Assembly: GCF_026130545.1 (NCBI RefSeq)
Contig: NZ_JAMOIM010000014.1
Span: forward strand, 1-64,000
Origin: Lichenifustis flavocetrariae
GTDB lineage: Bacteria; Pseudomonadota; Alphaproteobacteria; Rhizobiales; Beijerinckiaceae
DNA: 64,000 nt
Reading direction: 5' to 3'
Numbering within the stretch: the first letter of the stretch is position 1; each line of letters starts with the position of its first letter. Both the position numbers and the translations under genes were made by a program. Under the pieces are notes generated by a model. It worked only from the letters and a program-made list of their open reading frames with translations. It was not told the DNA's origin and did not search any database. Shown here one piece after another: positions 45,574 through 54,083 of this stretch.

Positions 45574-46056
45574 ATGCCCGATCAGACAAACCTGACGACC
45601 GTGAGCGGTGAGATCAGGGACATCTTCGCCCATCGTTTCGTGCTGCAGACCCCGGATGGCCCGATGCTGGCCGACCTCGGACCACGTGGTGCTGAGCGGG
45701 TTTCGCTAAAGCGGGGACAAACCGTCTCGCTCAGCGGTGAGATGAAGCCGTCGGAACTGAAGGTCACCACGTTTACCAGCGACGGGGTTACGGTCGCAAT
45801 CGAGCATGGGAAACCCGGAGACAAAGAGCACGGCAAAGACCATGGTCCGGTCGATCTCGCGTCCATCCTGGCGTCGCTGCGCGCCGCAGGCCACGAGAGC
45901 GTCGGCGAGCCGCGCCGCAAACCCAAACACGTCGAGGTCTTGGCCCGCGCTCCCGATGGCTCGCTGATCGAGCACCATGTCGAATTCGACGGTCACATCC
46001 GCAAGTCGAAGCCAATCGAGGCTGACAGCGAGAAATGGGCTGTCGAACTGGCCTGA
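45574..46056 (+). CDS. Conserved hypothetical protein
   Basis: A 160-residue protein with a beta-rich N-terminal half (TTVSGEIRDIFAHRFVLQTPDG, then QTVSLSGEMKPSELKVTTFTSDGVTV), resembling an OB- or bacterial SH3-like fold, a His/Lys/Asp-rich linker GDKEHGKDHGPVD, and a C-terminal half with RAAGHESVGEPRRKPKHVEVLARAPDGSLIEHHVEFDGHI that looks like a PepSY-type hairpin. No signal peptide is seen. AAAGG is nine bases before the ATG. It converges on kup. Function unknown. Confidence 0.7.
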   Translation: MPDQTNLTTVSGEIRDIFAHRFVLQTPDGPMLADLGPRGAERVSLKRGQTVSLSGEMKPSELKVTTFTSDGVTVAIEHGKPGDKEHGKDHGPVDLASILASLRAAGHESVGEPRRKPKHVEVLARAPDGSLIEHHVEFDGHIRKSKPIEADSEKWAVELA

Positions 46057-46090
46057 CCTTGCGCTTTGCCGAAAGGTCGTGGTCGCTCAC

Positions 46091-46135
46091 TGATCGTTGA
46101 AGGGAGCGAAGAGTTATTTCTACTCCGAACGATCA
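46091..46135. other. Stem-loop between convergent genes
   Basis: TGATCGTT (46091-46098) pairs with AACGATCA (46128-46135), with an inner GGAG/CTCC pairing in the loop. It overlaps the kup stop codon and may serve as a bidirectional end structure; there is no T run, so terminator function is uncertain. Confidence 0.35.
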
Positions 46136-48070
46136 GATCGCGATCTGGCGTCCGAGTTCCACCGTCTGCTCTGACGGGAGGAGGAGGAAATCACCGGCAT
46201 GGATCGAATTGCGTTCGAGCATGGCATAAATCACCTCCTGCCAACGCGGCAGACCCTGACCGTCGTCGCGATGCGTCACGGTGGTGTGGCCGACGTAATA
46301 GGTGATGTCTTCCATTTCGGCGACGCAGCCGTGGTGCTTCATGCGGTCGATCAAGGCAGGAATGTCGGGACGCTCCATGAACCCGAAGGTCGCACGAGCC
46401 CGCCAGTAGCGGGGGGCGAGTTCCTTGATCTCGAGCCGCTTGTCGGCGTTGATCCACGGGACGGCCGCCCCACTGACGGTCAGGACGATCAGATCCCTGT
46501 GCAGCGCTCGGTTGCGGAGGAGATGCCAGATGAGCACGGCCGGAACGTCGGTGTCCTGCCGGGTCAGGAAAACGGCCGTCCCCGGGACGCGAGGTGTCTG
46601 CTGCGCCACCGTATGGGCCGTGAAATCGCCAATCGGCATCAGGTCCTCGGCGTAACGCTTCTGGACCGCCTCCATGCCATGATGCCAGAGCCACATCACG
46701 CCATAGACCGCGCAGGCCAAAAGCAGCGGCACGTAGCCGCCATCGGCGATCTTCACGAGGTTGGCCGAGAAGAACGCCAGGTCGACGACGAGCAAGACCG
46801 CTGCAACCGCACCGGCGGCGGCGACATTCCAGTTCCAGATCTCCCGCATGGCGATGAACAACAGGACGGTCGTCATCAGCATGGTCAGAGAGACCGCGAT
46901 GCCATAGGCGCTGGCGAGGTTGTCCGACTTGCGGAAGCCGAGGACCAGCGCAACGGTGACGATCATCAGCAGCCAATTCACGCTCCCGACGTAGATCTGC
47001 CCGTAGCCCTCGGATGAGGTCTGCTTGATGGCGAGGCGTGGCAGCCAGCCGAGCTGGATGGCTTGCCGGGTCATCGAATAGGCACCGGTGATGATGGACT
47101 GGCTCGCGATAATCGTCGCCAGGGTGGCCAAGCCGATCATCGGGATCAAGGCCCAGCCAGGAGCCAGGCGGAAGAAGATGTTTCCATCCGTGGGTGTGCC
47201 TTCCAGCACGATGGCGGCTTGCCCGGCATAGTTGAGGATGAGGCTTGGAAACACGATCGCGAGCCAGGAGATGCGGATCGGCGTCGGACCGAAGTGGCCC
47301 ATATCGGCATAGAGGGCTTCGGCGCCCGTGACACAAAGGAAGACGCCGCCCAACACCAGGAAGCCCGTGACGCCGCCCGCGAACAGATAATGCAGGCCAT
47401 AGAGAGGATTCACAGCGGCGAAGACCGCGGGATGGTGCAGGATCCCCATCAGCCCGAGAAAAGCCATGACCAAAAACCATGAAAGCATTATCGGGCCGAA
47501 GGCTTTGCCGATGCGTTCCGTGCCCAGCGGCTGGGCCGCGAACAGGATGACCAGGATGACGACGGCGGCAGGAAGCACGTAGGGTTGGAACGTCGGTGTC
47601 ACCATGTTCAGCCCTTCGAGGGCCGACAGCACCGAGATGGCCGGGGTGACGGCTCCATCGCCGTAGATGAGGGCCGCCCCGAAGAGGCCGATCGCGACGA
47701 TCAGCGGGCGATGCTTCTTGATTCCCACGAGCGACATGACCGCCAGAATGCCGCCCTCGCCATCGTTGTCGAGGCTCATTGCGACCGTCACGTATTTGAT
47801 GGTCGTGATGATCATCAGGGTCCAAAGCACCAGGCTGAGGATGCCGAGCACCGTCGCCGGATCGGGCTTGCCGCCCGCGAGATCGAGCACGGTCTTGAGC
47901 GTGTAGAGAGGGCTCGTCCCGATGTCGCCGAACACCACGCCCAAGGCCGCAAGTCCGAGGCCGGCGAGGCTCGTCTTCGCGTGACCGTGGATCGTGCTTG
48001 TCCCGCGACCGTCAATCGGCAAGGCACCGCCCGATCCTGCCGTCGCCTCGGTCGTCGCTGAGCTTTGCAA
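46133..48070 (-). CDS. kup: Low-affinity K+ uptake protein Kup
   Basis: A 645-residue KUP/HAK/KT potassium:proton symporter, with about 12 membrane helices in the first 440 residues and a cytoplasmic tail. Diagnostic stretches are GVVFGDIGTSPLYTLK (residues about 45-60), SLDNDGEGGILAVMSL and GAALIYGDGAVTPAISVLSALEGL (about 128-151). The likely start is TTG at 48070 with GGAG nine bases upstream; there is no better ATG before helix 1. The mbfA gene ends 39 bases upstream on the same strand, so the two may be cotranscribed. Confidence 0.95.
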   Translation of the reverse strand: MQSSATTEATAGSGGALPIDGRGTSTIHGHAKTSLAGLGLAALGVVFGDIGTSPLYTLKTVLDLAGGKPDPATVLGILSLVLWTLMIITTIKYVTVAMSLDNDGEGGILAVMSLVGIKKHRPLIVAIGLFGAALIYGDGAVTPAISVLSALEGLNMVTPTFQPYVLPAAVVILVILFAAQPLGTERIGKAFGPIMLSWFLVMAFLGLMGILHHPAVFAAVNPLYGLHYLFAGGVTGFLVLGGVFLCVTGAEALYADMGHFGPTPIRISWLAIVFPSLILNYAGQAAIVLEGTPTDGNIFFRLAPGWALIPMIGLATLATIIASQSIITGAYSMTRQAIQLGWLPRLAIKQTSSEGYGQIYVGSVNWLLMIVTVALVLGFRKSDNLASAYGIAVSLTMLMTTVLLFIAMREIWNWNVAAAGAVAAVLLVVDLAFFSANLVKIADGGYVPLLLACAVYGVMWLWHHGMEAVQKRYAEDLMPIGDFTAHTVAQQTPRVPGTAVFLTRQDTDVPAVLIWHLLRNRALHRDLIVLTVSGAAVPWINADKRLEIKELAPRYWRARATFGFMERPDIPALIDRMKHHGCVAEMEDITYYVGHTTVTHRDDGQGLPRWQEVIYAMLERNSIHAGDFLLLPSEQTVELGRQIAI

Positions 48071-48109
48071 ACCTACTCTCCGATGAGCTCCGACCGAACC
48101 GGATGTCCG

Positions 48110-49069
48110 CTAGCCGGCGTTGCCGATCAGGATGCCGGTCGCCAGGACCAGCCCCCCACCGAGCATGACCTTGGCGGCGGCGGAGACCGGCGGCGTATCC
48201 ATATAGCGCCACTGAATGAACGCGATAGCCAGCAGCTCGAACACCACCACGATCGCGGCCACGATGGTGGCCGTGTAGAACTCCGGAATGAGATACGGGA
48301 CCGTGTGGCCGATGCCGCCCGCGATGGTCATCAGACCGCAGACAAGGCCACGCAGATAGGGCGTGCCGCGTCCGGAGATCTTCCCGTCATCCGCCAAGGC
48401 CTCGGCGAACCCCATCGAGATGCCGGCCCCGAGCGAGGCTGCCATGCCGACCAGAAAGGCGTTCCACGAGTTGTGCGTGGCGAAAGCCGCCGCAAACACG
48501 GGCGCGAGCGTCGAAACCGAGCCATCCATGAGGCCCACAAGGCCTGGCTGGACGATCTGGAGCACGAAACGCCGGCTTGCATTCTCGTCCTCCGCGCCGC
48601 GCTTGTCGTCCGGCAGCCGGTCGGCTTTGATGTCGCCTGCTCGCCGTTCGTGCTGCGCTTCGGTGTCGGCCAAGTCGCCCAGCAACTTGCGGACTGCAGC
48701 GTCGGTGGTTCGGCTCGCGGCCAAGCGGTAGAACCGCTCGGCATCGCGCTCCATCTGCGCCGCATGGCGGCGGACCGCCTCGACCCCGGCAGCCTTGACC
48801 TGCCAGTGCGGCTTGCGCTCCACGTTGCCGCGAATGTCATGCCGGCGGACAAGAGGAATGTGATCGCCGAAGCGCGCCATGAAGGTGTCGATCAACTGAC
48901 GCCGATGCTCACCTTCCTCAGCCGCCATATCGTCGAACATGGTCGCGGTCGAAGGGTACTCCTCGCGGAGGGAATGAGCGAAATCGGCGTAGACTCGGGA
49001 GTCTTCTTCCTCGTTGCTGATCGCCAGAGCCAAGACCTCTGGTTCGCTCAGCTCGTCGAATCGCTTCAT
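48110..49069 (-). CDS. mbfA: Membrane-bound ferritin-like iron exporter MbfA
   Basis: A 319-residue fusion of an N-terminal rubrerythrin/erythrin domain (residues about 1-160) and a C-terminal VIT1/CCC1-type membrane domain (about 165-319). The di-iron ligands are visible as SNEEEDSRVY, AAEEGEHRRQ, ERDAERFYRL and DTEAQHERRA; the membrane part has the PGLVGLMDGSVSTLAPVFAAAF and GMAASLGAGISMGFAEALADDG segments typical of the family. In Bradyrhizobium and Agrobacterium, MbfA exports iron and protects against iron and acid/peroxide stress, under Irr control. An ICE motif lies just upstream. Confidence 0.94.
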   Translation of the reverse strand: MKRFDELSEPEVLALAISNEEEDSRVYADFAHSLREEYPSTATMFDDMAAEEGEHRRQLIDTFMARFGDHIPLVRRHDIRGNVERKPHWQVKAAGVEAVRRHAAQMERDAERFYRLAASRTTDAAVRKLLGDLADTEAQHERRAGDIKADRLPDDKRGAEDENASRRFVLQIVQPGLVGLMDGSVSTLAPVFAAAFATHNSWNAFLVGMAASLGAGISMGFAEALADDGKISGRGTPYLRGLVCGLMTIAGGIGHTVPYLIPEFYTATIVAAIVVVFELLAIAFIQWRYMDTPPVSAAAKVMLGGGLVLATGILIGNAG

Positions 49070-49084
49070 TGAAAGCCCGTTCAG

Positions 49085-49101
49085 TTTAGAACAATTCCAA
49101 T
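49085..49101 (-). promoter_or_regulatory. Iron control element (ICE), likely Irr site
   Basis: TTTAGAA-CAA-TTCCAAT on the plus strand matches the palindromic ICE consensus TTTAGAA-N3-TTCTAAA at 12 of 14 fixed positions. It ends 16 bases before the mbfA start codon, a position where Irr could block transcription, in keeping with known Irr repression of mbfA under low iron. Confidence 0.7.
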
Positions 49102-49421
49102 AGTCGACTAATTGGGAAAAGCACCGGCTTTGTCAACGGACTTGTCATTCGAAGCATTTGGCTGCAACGCGAGGGCGCAACGGCTCGCATCCGCGGCTTC
49201 GTCGGTCACCTCCCATCCCGAAGACCGATGCGTGTTTGCTTTCGACCAAGACGTGAGAAGCACCACGATCGACGTGCGTGATCGGGACCGAAAACGTCTT
49301 CGACTTGGAGGATCCCGGACTGGTAGACAGCGAAGTTGTGAGTTGGCGCCTCAGGGGCACAAAACTCGCCGGTTTCAATATCTGCCAAGGCGACGGATTA
49401 TGTCATCGGTTCCACGAGAGA

Positions 49422-50144
49422 ATGACCAGCATGCCGACTGTCAAATACAGGATGCAACATCCCGGCCTGCGTCCGCGGCGAACGCGGCTCGAAATACCGG
49501 GTTGGGCGGGTCGCCCGGAACCGCGGGCGAATGGATCGCACGAATATGCCTGGCATTGCGTGCCCTTCTCGGAAGCCGCCAAGGGCGGCATCGAGATCTT
49601 CTATCCCTACGAAAACGAACTCCATGTCACCATGCAGGACGGCATGCTGGCCTTCGAGGGCGACTTCGGGCCCTCGCCCGAGCCTGGTCTCCAATGGCCT
49701 CCATTCCGAAGCTTCGGGACCGCTTACTATACGTATCAGATCCTCCTCGACCTCAAAGTTGAGGAGGGTTTTGCCGTCAAGACCGAGACACATCCCCGTT
49801 TCTACACGGATGCCACGGGTACGGTGCCGATCGCGGTCCCGGCCGTTCTGCGGCACTGGTGGCCGATGATGTCGTTCATGGTCTTCAAGTCGCCGGCTGA
49901 GGGGCAAACGCATATCTTTCGCCCCGATGAGCCCTTCATGCAGGTCACGATCGTTCCGGCCGAGTCCGAGTTCGAGCTTGTGGAGATGCCCGAGGAGGAA
50001 GCCGCCGAGCGTGAGATGCAGGCAAGACGCATCCATGCGAGCCGGAGCACTCTGTCGGCGGACTCCGAGTGGGTGTCGTCGACCAACACCGTCTTCGACG
50101 GCACTTACCGCCGCATAGTTGGTGCGGCCAAGGCCTCGCGCTGA
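49422..50144 (+). CDS. DUF6065-like hypothetical protein
   Basis: A 240-residue soluble protein with the conserved-looking opening LEIPGWAGRPEPRANGSHEYAWHCVPFSEAAKGGIEIFYPYENEL (residues about 20-64), a central QWPPFRSFGTAYYTYQILLDLKVEEGFAVKTETHPRFYTD, and WWPMMSFMVFKSP. This pattern resembles DUF6065, a family without known function. No signal peptide is seen. ATG at 49422 or 49431 are both possible; upstream frame sequence lacks family character. It stands alone between mbfA and the His-rich gene. Segments are quoted only to show the family match. Confidence 0.7.
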   Translation: MTSMPTVKYRMQHPGLRPRRTRLEIPGWAGRPEPRANGSHEYAWHCVPFSEAAKGGIEIFYPYENELHVTMQDGMLAFEGDFGPSPEPGLQWPPFRSFGTAYYTYQILLDLKVEEGFAVKTETHPRFYTDATGTVPIAVPAVLRHWWPMMSFMVFKSPAEGQTHIFRPDEPFMQVTIVPAESEFELVEMPEEEAAEREMQARRIHASRSTLSADSEWVSSTNTVFDGTYRRIVGAAKASR

Positions 50145-50230
50145 TCGAGGAGAGAAGCTGAAGGCCGCATAGCCGAAGGGCGATCTACCGGACCGCCCTT
50201 CCACACCCAAAGTGCGCTGGGTGGAGCTAA

Positions 50231-50614
50231 TCAGTACCCGTAATTGCGGAAGTGATGATGATGGTGGTGATGGCGATAGAACCGCCGGTAATAGCCATGA
50301 TGGTGGTGGTGAAAGAACGGGCCGCCGAAGCGTGGGCCGAAATGGTGATGGTGATGATGGTGGTAGTATTGGGCATTCTGCACTGTGGCGTCGCCCTCCA
50401 CGGCCGGAGGAAGCAGTTCCGCCTTGGCGGCCTCTTCGGCGTTTGAGGCCTCAAGCAGTACGGTCGCGTTGGGGATGGGCTTCAGCAGATCGGCGTAGGA
50501 ACGAACCGTCATCGCCGCGTCGATGCTCACAGGCGCAGCCAGTGCCGCCGGGGCGGAGCCGGCCGCTGCCAGTGCTGTCACGGCACCGATCAAACCCACA
50601 GTCTTCTTATCCAT
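50231..50614 (-). CDS. Histidine-rich secreted protein
   Basis: A 127-residue protein with a signal peptide (residues about 1-27, ending in ALAAP). The mature N-terminal part is ordinary (DAAMTVRSYADLLKPIPNATVLLEAS), while the C-terminal 45 residues are extraordinary: histidine runs of seven (85-91), five (102-106) and seven (115-121), separated by Tyr, Phe, Gly and Arg. Such tracts typically bind Ni, Zn, Cu or Fe. GGAGG precedes the ATG at good spacing. It is convergent with the DUF6065-like gene and 1.2 kb from mbfA. Function is unknown; periplasmic metal storage is a reasonable guess. Confidence 0.8.
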   Translation of the reverse strand: MDKKTVGLIGAVTALAAAGSAPAALAAPVSIDAAMTVRSYADLLKPIPNATVLLEASNAEEAAKAELLPPAVEGDATVQNAQYYHHHHHHHFGPRFGGPFFHHHHHGYYRRFYRHHHHHHHFRNYGY

Positions 50615-50961
50615 TCAGTCCTCCAGTGATGCGCCGCGTTTCAATACCCTGCGGTCGATCGTCTTGCGCCCCGCAGCTTAACCTCCACCATGGTAGGAAC
50701 GTTCCCGTATGCTCAAGATGGGATCGGCATGCGAGATGGCGCCGAACCCCAATGCACCGAATTGGATCCACGAGCGCGATTGGCATCCACTCGTCGTTCG
50801 AGACATACGAACATCGCAGCGGTGCCTGAACGAAGCGACCCGACTTCAACAATGGCGCTCGGTCTCGCGCCGTTCGATCAAGATTTCTGCTCCCAATCGA
50901 GCTTCTTCCGGCTGGAGAACTTGCAAGGCGGTTCAAGGCTTGACACCATTCCCCTACGTCA
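50615..50961. other. Intergenic region upstream of the His-rich gene
   Basis: A 347-base spacer expected to hold the promoter of the His-rich gene. No ICE, Fur-like or NikR-like motif was evident by eye. Two overlapping frames (50690-50969) lack ribosome binding sites and motifs. Confidence 0.4.
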
Positions 50962-51255
50962 TTGAATGACGATCATGAACCGGAGCGATTTGATCTGCCG
51001 TCCCGCCGCTTCCCATCGGATCTACGTGCAGCGCTCATCGGGCTGATCCTTGCCCCTCTCATATTCTTCACGGCGTGCTGTGTGATAAGCATTCTGCGCA
51101 TCGAGGAATGCAGCGGCGAAACGAGCGGCGCCCTCGGCTCGGCCAAACAGGCCTTCGCGCTCCCGACCTGTCTGGCGAAAGATGCGGGCCCGCTGATCGC
51201 GATCAAGAAGCGGCTTGGCATCTACGACCGGAAGTGGATGACGGTGATCCGGTAG
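50962..51255 (+). CDS. Possible small single-pass membrane protein
   Basis: A 97-codon frame opening with TTG, with one hydrophobic segment (ALIGLILAPLIFFTACCVISIL, residues about 24-45) followed by a cysteine-containing soluble part ending in KKRLGIYDRKWMTVIR. There is no clear ribosome binding site. The hydrophobic segment and absence of a competing gene favour it modestly. Confidence 0.4.
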   Translation: MNDDHEPERFDLPSRRFPSDLRAALIGLILAPLIFFTACCVISILRIEECSGETSGALGSAKQAFALPTCLAKDAGPLIAIKKRLGIYDRKWMTVIR

Positions 51256-51306
51256 GCATTCGAAGCGTTGACCCTGAGGTCCCCACAGCCGGTCGCTGGC
51301 TTTTGT

Positions 51307-52203
51307 CTACAGAGGCCGCATGGCTTTGATGCGGGACGATACGACCGGCGGGTTTGCCCGAGGAGCGGCCGCCAGCATGCTGTCCACCAGCGCCCGGCAT
51401 TCGTTTCCGCCGGTCGCCAGCAGCTCACGGAACGACGGGATGCGCGACATGAACCACAGCACGGATGCCAGGACCCAAACCGGGCAGCCGCTCAGTCGAG
51501 CCTTCATGCGCGGATAGATCGGGTACCCCAGTCCCTTGACGAGAGCGAAGCTTTCTTGAACGCCACGCGCAATGGTGACCACCTCGCCCCATGAGGCACC
51601 GCCCCCGCGGCGCTGACCAGCGATGCAAACGCTTTCGAAGGCGACGCAGAGCGGAGCGTGGCAGCGGAGCCAGAGCGTCATCTCGTGTTCGAGAGCAGCC
51701 GGCAACCCGGCATCGTTGAAGAGATCGACCCAGCGTTTTTGGCCCATGAGGGTCTTCTGACCCATGGAACCGATGACGGCCTTGAGCTTTCCGTCATCAT
51801 CCAGATTTGCCTGAACGAAGGGCATGCCGAACGAGCATCGTTCGGGGCCAACCGCATCCCGCAGCCGCTCGGGCTCGAAGGTGTTGAACATGAACTGGAT
51901 GCACTTCGCGGCTGATCGCTGCAACGCCGGCAGCACCGCATCGACCTGGTGGGCCAGCAGTGTGACGATCACCAGATCATAAGGCGTTTGTTCGTCGAGC
52001 GAATCGGCGACGCGAGTTGCCGCTCGCGCGCCCTTGATGTCGACGATCCCGCCGTCACGTCGCAGTTGCTGCAGTCGCGACGAGCCCGGCCGCGCCACCA
52101 TCGTCACCACGTGCCTGCCGGTGCGCGCCAGTTGGAAGCCGAAGGTGCTGCCAATGCGGCCGGCGCCCACGACCGCGATGTTCAGAGGCGAGGACGAGGG
52201 CAT
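51307..52203 (-). CDS. Ketopantoate reductase (PanE/ApbA) family protein
   Basis: A 298-residue NAD(P)H-dependent reductase. The N-terminal Rossmann motif is IAVVGAGRIGSTFGFQLARTG (residues about 8-28). Typical PanE features in the C-terminal part are weak: the usual KxxxN/ExD wording is not obvious, and the helical domain reads WLRCHAPLCVAFESVCIAG. It is therefore family-level only; it may reduce 2-dehydropantoate or another 2-oxo acid. It sits downstream of the SDR gene on the same strand with 52 bases between them. Confidence 0.75.
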   Translation of the reverse strand: MPSSSPLNIAVVGAGRIGSTFGFQLARTGRHVVTMVARPGSSRLQQLRRDGGIVDIKGARAATRVADSLDEQTPYDLVIVTLLAHQVDAVLPALQRSAAKCIQFMFNTFEPERLRDAVGPERCSFGMPFVQANLDDDGKLKAVIGSMGQKTLMGQKRWVDLFNDAGLPAALEHEMTLWLRCHAPLCVAFESVCIAGQRRGGGASWGEVVTIARGVQESFALVKGLGYPIYPRMKARLSGCPVWVLASVLWFMSRIPSFRELLATGGNECRALVDSMLAAAPRANPPVVSSRIKAMRPL

Positions 52204-52255
52204 GGCAGATCCGTCCTGTGCTGCAGCGCCAAGAGACCGGGCAGGTCCAAGATCG

Positions 52256-53134
52256 TCACCCCGGATAGTATCCGGGCTGGTCGATGTCGGCGATTAGGCC
52301 CGGACCAGTGGGCTCCCAGCCGAGTCGGGACCGCGTCAGCTGGCTCGACGCCGGCATGTCCGCGGCGGCGAAACCTCCGAACCAGCCGAAGTGCTCCGAA
52401 CCGCGCGATTCCACCGGCAGGCCAAGCCGGCGGCCGATGACCTCGGCGATCGCTCTGAACGGGATCCCCTCGTCGGCAATGGCGTGGTAGACGGGTTCGC
52501 TGACGCCCGTCTCGATGACCAGGCGATACAGCCGGCCTGCATCCGACCGATGAACAGCGGGCCAGCGATTGAGGCCCTCGCCCGGATAGGCCGAGACCCC
52601 GCTTTGCCGAGCCAGACCGATGAGGATCGGGATGAAGCCATGGTCACCGAGGCCATGGACAGAGGGCGCAAGCCGAACCGTCGCGGTCCGCACACCCCGC
52701 GCCGCAAGCGCCTGGGCGGCGGCTTCGGACTTACGGGGGTAGGAGGGATCGGTGGGCGGCTGGTCAGCCTCGGTCGCGACGCGCCCCGGCGCGAGCAGCG
52801 CCACGCCGGACGTGACGACGAGCGGCTTGTCTGTGCCTTCCAGGACGCCGCCCATGGCCTCGATCGCACGCCGGTCTTGCTCGGCATTCTCGGCGAATTT
52901 CGAGAAATCATGGTTGAAGCCCAAATGGATCACCGCATCAGAGGCCGAAGCGGCATGGCGCAGAGCCTCGAGGTCGTCGAGGGTGGCCCGGAGCACCTCC
53001 GCACCTTGCGCGGCCAGCGCCGGCGCCTTCTCGTCCGATCGCGAGAGACCCGTGACCTGATGACCGGCGCCGACCAGCTCCTTGACCACGACCGCGCCGA
53101 CCCACCCGGTCGCTCCTGTCACAAACACGCGCAT
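52256..53134 (-). CDS. Atypical SDR / NAD-dependent epimerase-like protein
   Basis: A 292-residue extended SDR. The motif VFVTGATGWVGAVVVKEL (residues 3-20) binds NAD(P). DAVIHLGFNHDFS, VTSGVALLAP and YPRKSEAAAQAL (with the catalytic-type Tyr and Lys in YPRK) follow. Similar proteins are often encoded opposite an MmyB/XRE-type regulator that represses them. ATG at 53134 has AAGGAG eight bases upstream. Substrate unknown. Confidence 0.87.
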   Translation of the reverse strand: MRVFVTGATGWVGAVVVKELVGAGHQVTGLSRSDEKAPALAAQGAEVLRATLDDLEALRHAASASDAVIHLGFNHDFSKFAENAEQDRRAIEAMGGVLEGTDKPLVVTSGVALLAPGRVATEADQPPTDPSYPRKSEAAAQALAARGVRTATVRLAPSVHGLGDHGFIPILIGLARQSGVSAYPGEGLNRWPAVHRSDAGRLYRLVIETGVSEPVYHAIADEGIPFRAIAEVIGRRLGLPVESRGSEHFGWFGGFAAADMPASSQLTRSRLGWEPTGPGLIADIDQPGYYPG

Positions 53135-53234
53135 CAGTGCCACTCCTTGGTTGGAACGCCAGGACTGTCGCGCAAAGGCCAAGCATGTTAAAGTAGTGAC
53201 CTTATCCCGGTATAATGGCTAACATGGTTCGCGT
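53135..53234. promoter_or_regulatory. Divergent promoter region, SDR / MmyB-type regulator
   Basis: A 100-base spacer between divergent genes. TATAAT at 53211-53216 is a perfect -10 hexamer but lies only 18 bases before the regulator ATG, and overlaps the imperfect palindrome TTATCCCGGTATAA. The regulator probably binds here to control the SDR gene and itself. Confidence 0.45.
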
Positions 53235-54077
53235 ATGGCAGACGGTCGCTCGCTTGGAACCTATCTGAAAAGCCGCCGGACAAGGCTCGATCCGGCCGCC
53301 TTCGGGTTTGCGGGCCGAAGGCGCACGCCGGGCCTGCGTCGCGAAGAGGTCGCCCAACGCGCCAACATCAGCGCGACCTGGTACACGTGGCTTGAACAGG
53401 GACGCGGCGGTGCTCCATCGGCCGACGTCCTCGACCGCATCACTCAGGCCCTGATGCTGACGGATGTCGAACGGGAGCATGTCTTTCTGCTCGGTCTCGG
53501 CCGCCAACCGGAGGTGCGCTACCAGCGGAACGATGGCGTGACGCCACGGCTTCAGCGTGTGCTCGATGCCTTGGACCCGAGTCCCGCCTTGATCAGAAGC
53601 GTCGTCTGGGACGTCGTCGCCTGGAACCGGGCCGCAACCGTGATGTTGACCGACTATGGCTCGGTCCCGCCGAGCGAGCGGAACGTGTTGCGCTTCATCT
53701 TCCTCGATCCGAGAGCGCGCGCCGCCCAGGAGGATTGGGACAGCGTGGCGCGTTTTGTGGTCGGGGCCTTCAAGGTGGATGCGGCCCGCGCGGGAGCCGC
53801 GGCGGAGGTGCAGCCATTGGTCGACGAGCTCCGCGAGCTGAGTCCTGAGTTCCGCGAGATGTGGGCCGACACCGATATCCGAACCCACGGCGAGGGAATC
53901 AAGCGCATCCGGCATCCAGTGCTCGGTATTCTTCCCTTCGAATATTCGGCATTCGCGGTTGAGGGCCGCCCGGATCTTACGATGGTGATCTACAACCCCA
54001 CGACGCCCTCGGATCTGGAGAAATTTAGGGCGCTGATGGCGCCCCTGCCTGCGACAGACGAACCCCGATCCGGGTGA
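53235..54077 (+). CDS. XRE-type regulator with MmyB-like ligand-binding domain
   Basis: A 280-residue regulator. The N-terminal helix-turn-helix shows the family signature RRRTPGLRREEVAQRANISATWYTWLEQGR (residues about 28-57), and the C-terminal MmyB-like domain starts near residue 105 (LDALDPSPALIRSVVWDVVAWNRAA). Ligands are unknown but may be hydrophobic or fatty-acid-like. It is divergent from the SDR gene, the standard arrangement for this family, and it converges on the araC-type gene with six bases between stops. Confidence 0.92.
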   Translation: MADGRSLGTYLKSRRTRLDPAAFGFAGRRRTPGLRREEVAQRANISATWYTWLEQGRGGAPSADVLDRITQALMLTDVEREHVFLLGLGRQPEVRYQRNDGVTPRLQRVLDALDPSPALIRSVVWDVVAWNRAATVMLTDYGSVPPSERNVLRFIFLDPRARAAQEDWDSVARFVVGAFKVDAARAGAAAEVQPLVDELRELSPEFREMWADTDIRTHGEGIKRIRHPVLGILPFEYSAFAVEGRPDLTMVIYNPTTPSDLEKFRALMAPLPATDEPRSG

Positions 54078-54083
54078 GTTCGC

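Noticed and set aside
46066..46160. Possible tRNA near the kup 3' end, because a frame reads RSRSGVRVPPSAL, a phrase common where tRNA 3' halves are translated
   Set aside because: No acceptor, D or anticodon stem could be built; the sequence is the convergent end of kup plus a stem-loop.
46191..47825. Very long alternative frame antisense-phase within kup, and similar long shadow frames in xylG, tal and argC
   Set aside because: High GC content creates long frames without stops; these lack motifs, while the overlapping frames encode full families.
50231..50450. Simple repeat or microsatellite (CAT/ATG-type triplets) inside the His-rich gene
   Set aside because: The triplets are His codons in frame in a gene with a good signal peptide and ribosome binding site; treated as coding.
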